Shown in pieces: positions 62,192 through 64,000 of a stretch of 64,000 nucleotides of DNA. The notes under the pieces were generated by a model, which was given only the letters and a program-made list of their open reading frames with translations, did not search any database and had not been told where the DNA came from. Both the position numbers and the translations under genes were made by a program. Position 1 is the first letter of the stretch, and each line of letters begins with the position of its first letter. The stretch lies in assembly GCF_009733845.1 (NCBI RefSeq), contig NZ_WNXZ01000002.1:310001-374000 (forward strand), in the 5' to 3' direction. The DNA comes from Pseudactinotalea terrae. Lineage in GTDB: Bacteria; Actinomycetota; Actinomycetes; Actinomycetales; Beutenbergiaceae.

Positions 62192-62252
62192 CGTTGAGAA
62201 GGCCAGTGATTCGAGGAGTCCGCCGCAGCGGAGCGAGGACGGCGGGGTCTCC

Positions 62253-63785
62253 CTAGCTCAACCGAGCGTGGGACTCGCGACGGAGGAACACTCGGTCGAG
62301 GTACGCGCGGACCGCACTGAGGTCGTTCCGAGGCGCCCGCGCTGCGACGTACCCGTCGGGCCGGACGACGACCACGGCGGGTCGCGGCAGTCCGTACGCA
62401 CGCGCTGCCGGTGACCCGGCAGGGAGGGGCACGACATGGACGTGCCGGTCGTGGTCTCCGAGTGCGGAGCGGATCTCGTCGTCGGGCACCGCCACGCTGA
62501 ACAGGGTGTGTGCGGTGGGATGGAGGAGCTCGTGCACTCGCGTGCCGGTGCTGGCCGGCGTGTCCGGCGCCCGGTCGCCTACAGCTGCCCGGCCTGCCGG
62601 CGCCGAGCCCCGGTGGTCGTGGTAGGAGACGTCGAGCTGGGAGATCGCGCGAGTGAGCTTGACCTGCACGGGGCGGCGGGCGAGCAGCAACGGTGCGACG
62701 TGACGGCGCGCCGCTGTGACGAGCGGGTGCTTCACCAGCGTCAAGCGGGTCACCCGACGTGTGGCCCTCACCAGTCGTTCGGCGACGGGGGCACGTTCGG
62801 AGGCATAGGTGTCCAGCAGCCCGGGATCGGCGGTCCCGGTGATGACCTCGGCCAGCTTCCAGCCCAGGTTGAACGCGTCCTGGATGCCGGTGTTCATGCC
62901 CTGGGCGCCGATGACTGAGTGGATGTGTGCGGCGTCCCCGGCGAGGAACACCCGGCCCAGGCGGTGCGAGGCGGCTCGCCGCTGATTGATCCGGAAGAGC
63001 CCGGCCTGTCGCACCTCCTCGATGACGGCGCTGCCCGGGACGGAGTCGCTGATCGACTGCTGCAGCTCTGCGTGCGTGATGCTCCGGTCCTGGCGCCCGG
63101 CGGCGTGCGGTTGGGCGATGGCGACCCGGTGCCAGCCGCCGAGCATCGGGAAGAAGGCGGCGAACCGGCCACGGTTGAGGAACGCGAAGAACTCCTCGGC
63201 AGGGCGGTCCCAGCCGATCCGCAGGTCCGCCACCGCGAAGTTCTCCTCGAAGGCAGAGCCCATGAACTCGACGTCGAGCGCGCGCCGGACCGTGCTGTGC
63301 GCGCCGTCGGCGCCGATGACCCAGTCGAGTATGGCCGTCTCGGCGCTTCCATCAGCACGGGTGAGGACGGCGGTGACGCCATCGGGGGACTGGGTGATGG
63401 AGTCGAGCGCAACGCGCCTCTCGATCCTCACACCCAGGTCGGCCAGCCTGGCCGCGAGGATGGCCTCGGTGTCGTTCTGCGGGATCATGAGCAGATAGGG
63501 GTAGCGCGTCTGAAGACTGTGGAAGTCGGCCCGCAGGATGCGTCGGCCCTCGCTGTAGACGTTGAAACGCTGCGCCCGCAGCCCGTTGTCGAGCAGGGCG
63601 GTGGTGATTCCGTGCCGCTCGTAGAGCTCGAGGGTCCGCGCCTGCATCCCCAGCGCGCGGGTATCGGTGCTGGCAGCCGCAGCCTTGTCGATCACCCTCA
63701 CCGAGATGCCACGGCGAGCGAGCTCCACCGCCAGCGTCAGACCGGTCGGGCCGGCCCCGACGACGAGGACCGTCGCGGCGCTCAT
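62253..63785 (-). CDS. FAD-dependent aromatic-ring monooxygenase
   Basis: A 510-residue class A flavoprotein hydroxylase. The FAD-binding motif VLVVGAGPTGLTLAVELA is at residues 6-23. The DG motif is VIGADGAHSTVRRALD and the GD motif is GRVFLAGDAAHIHSVIGAQG. A C-terminal thioredoxin-like domain (about 400-510) is typical of phenol/pentachlorophenol-type hydroxylases. It probably hydroxylates an aromatic compound using NAD(P)H and O2. It overlaps the SRPBCC gene upstream (ATGA). Confidence 0.88.
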   Translation of the reverse strand: MSAATVLVVGAGPTGLTLAVELARRGISVRVIDKAAAASTDTRALGMQARTLELYERHGITTALLDNGLRAQRFNVYSEGRRILRADFHSLQTRYPYLLMIPQNDTEAILAARLADLGVRIERRVALDSITQSPDGVTAVLTRADGSAETAILDWVIGADGAHSTVRRALDVEFMGSAFEENFAVADLRIGWDRPAEEFFAFLNRGRFAAFFPMLGGWHRVAIAQPHAAGRQDRSITHAELQQSISDSVPGSAVIEEVRQAGLFRINQRRAASHRLGRVFLAGDAAHIHSVIGAQGMNTGIQDAFNLGWKLAEVITGTADPGLLDTYASERAPVAERLVRATRRVTRLTLVKHPLVTAARRHVAPLLLARRPVQVKLTRAISQLDVSYHDHRGSAPAGRAAVGDRAPDTPASTGTRVHELLHPTAHTLFSVAVPDDEIRSALGDHDRHVHVVPLPAGSPAARAYGLPRPAVVVVRPDGYVAARAPRNDLSAVRAYLDRVFLRRESHARLS

Positions 63786-64000
63786 CGGTGCTCCCGGGAG
63801 AACATGGACGAGGCGGCACGGGCGAAGGCCAGCGCCTCCTGGTCGACGTAGCGCCTGGCCTTCTTGCCGATCAGTGCCCGGATCGCGACCGCGAGCGGGC
63901 CGTGCCAACCGATGCTGAGCCGGAGGAGCGTTCCCTCACCGTCGGGGAGGAGCTCGTGGGTGGCCACGGTGAGCAGGCCCGGCGTCGATGCCCGCCAGGC
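63782..64000 (-). CDS. SRPBCC family protein, 3' part (cut by the window edge)
   Basis: The frame stays open to the window edge: the visible C-terminal 72 residues start AWRASTPGLLTVATHELLP and end SSMFSREHR. LTVATHELLPDGEGTLLRLSI is the usual SRPBCC pattern (core HELLPDGEGTLL). It is translationally coupled to the monooxygenase gene. The 5' part lies beyond 64000. Confidence 0.72.
   Translation of the reverse strand, partial: AWRASTPGLLTVATHELLPDGEGTLLRLSIGWHGPLAVAIRALIGKKARRYVDQEALAFARAASSMFSREHR

Larger units (their letters stand above)
62020..62259 (+). repeat. 114-bp tandem repeat carrying the tRNA-Ala 3' end and terminator
   Basis: Two units (62020-62133 and 62134-62247) are identical as far as I can read. 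A third stub (62248-62259) has one change. Each unit starts TCCCCCTAGCTCCACA, the tRNA 3' end, then a hairpin, then GTGATTCGAGGAGTCC and GCCGCAGCGGAGCGAGG. From 62034 to 62252 no gene is seen. Confidence 0.95.

Overview
The window is about 70% GC, with dense short-spaced genes, frequent GTG starts and many 4-base start/stop overlaps. Gene content (XPB-type helicase, DUF3027, acVLRF1, DUF2530, SepX/GlpR-like protein, a c-di-AMP riboswitch before an NlpC/P60 gene) points to an actinobacterium. It is probably a Micrococcales member of the Beutenbergia/Ruania/Cellulomonas type; the genus is not determined.

Layout. 1-8075 is a glycoside-use locus: the 3' end of a GH127 gene, a sugar ABC importer, a LacI regulator with a Gfo/Idh/MocA oxidoreductase, and a GH2 enzyme facing the LacI gene across a candidate operator. 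8239-11217 is a molybdate operon (HTH-TOBE protein, modA, modB, modC). 11297-13488 is an OmpR-type two-component system, followed by a NYN protein, an HxlR regulator with a divergent membrane protein, a PGPGW protein, a PspA protein and a TPM-domain protein. 18760-26099 holds a glutamine amidotransferase-like protein, XPB helicase, an MBL-fold hydrolase, and a NarL-type two-component pair next to an ABC-2 exporter.

26113-42904 contains a block whose members I recall as neighbours in many actinobacteria (the M. tuberculosis Rv0861c-Rv0884c area): helicase-associated protein, cold-shock protein, DUF3027, MFS, acVLRF1, DUF2530, MarR, MFS, SerC, then a DtxR regulator. The most unusual gene of the window sits inside it. 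It is a 230-residue protein (29744-30436) with 15 tandem copies of GGKDGDEFI, a strong ribosome-binding site, nested inverted repeats upstream and its own terminator. I cannot assign it to a known family. A flavin oxidoreductase cluster with a MarR regulator, an M23/FG-GAP protein, a methyltransferase and a dehydrogenase also lie in this stretch.

43018-47151 has a c-di-AMP (ydaO-type) riboswitch upstream of an NlpC/P60 peptidase gene, then a ThuA plus two Gfo/Idh/MocA operon. 47340-64000 holds a universal stress protein, a DDAH-like enzyme, tRNA-Arg(CCT), a membrane protein, a large degenerate SF1 helicase, mscL, SAF and FmdB proteins, a penicillin-acylase-like hydrolase, 5-formyl-THF cyclo-ligase, a GNAT, a SepX/GlpR-like protein, tRNA-Ala(CGC) and an aromatic-ring monooxygenase.

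Both tRNA genes are followed by tandem arrays (67-68 bp and 114 bp units) that repeat the tRNA 3' end together with a hairpin. Several intergenic regions carry large multi-arm inverted repeats. At least a dozen genes have a TANNNT -10 box only 6-9 bases before the start codon, which predicts leaderless mRNAs.
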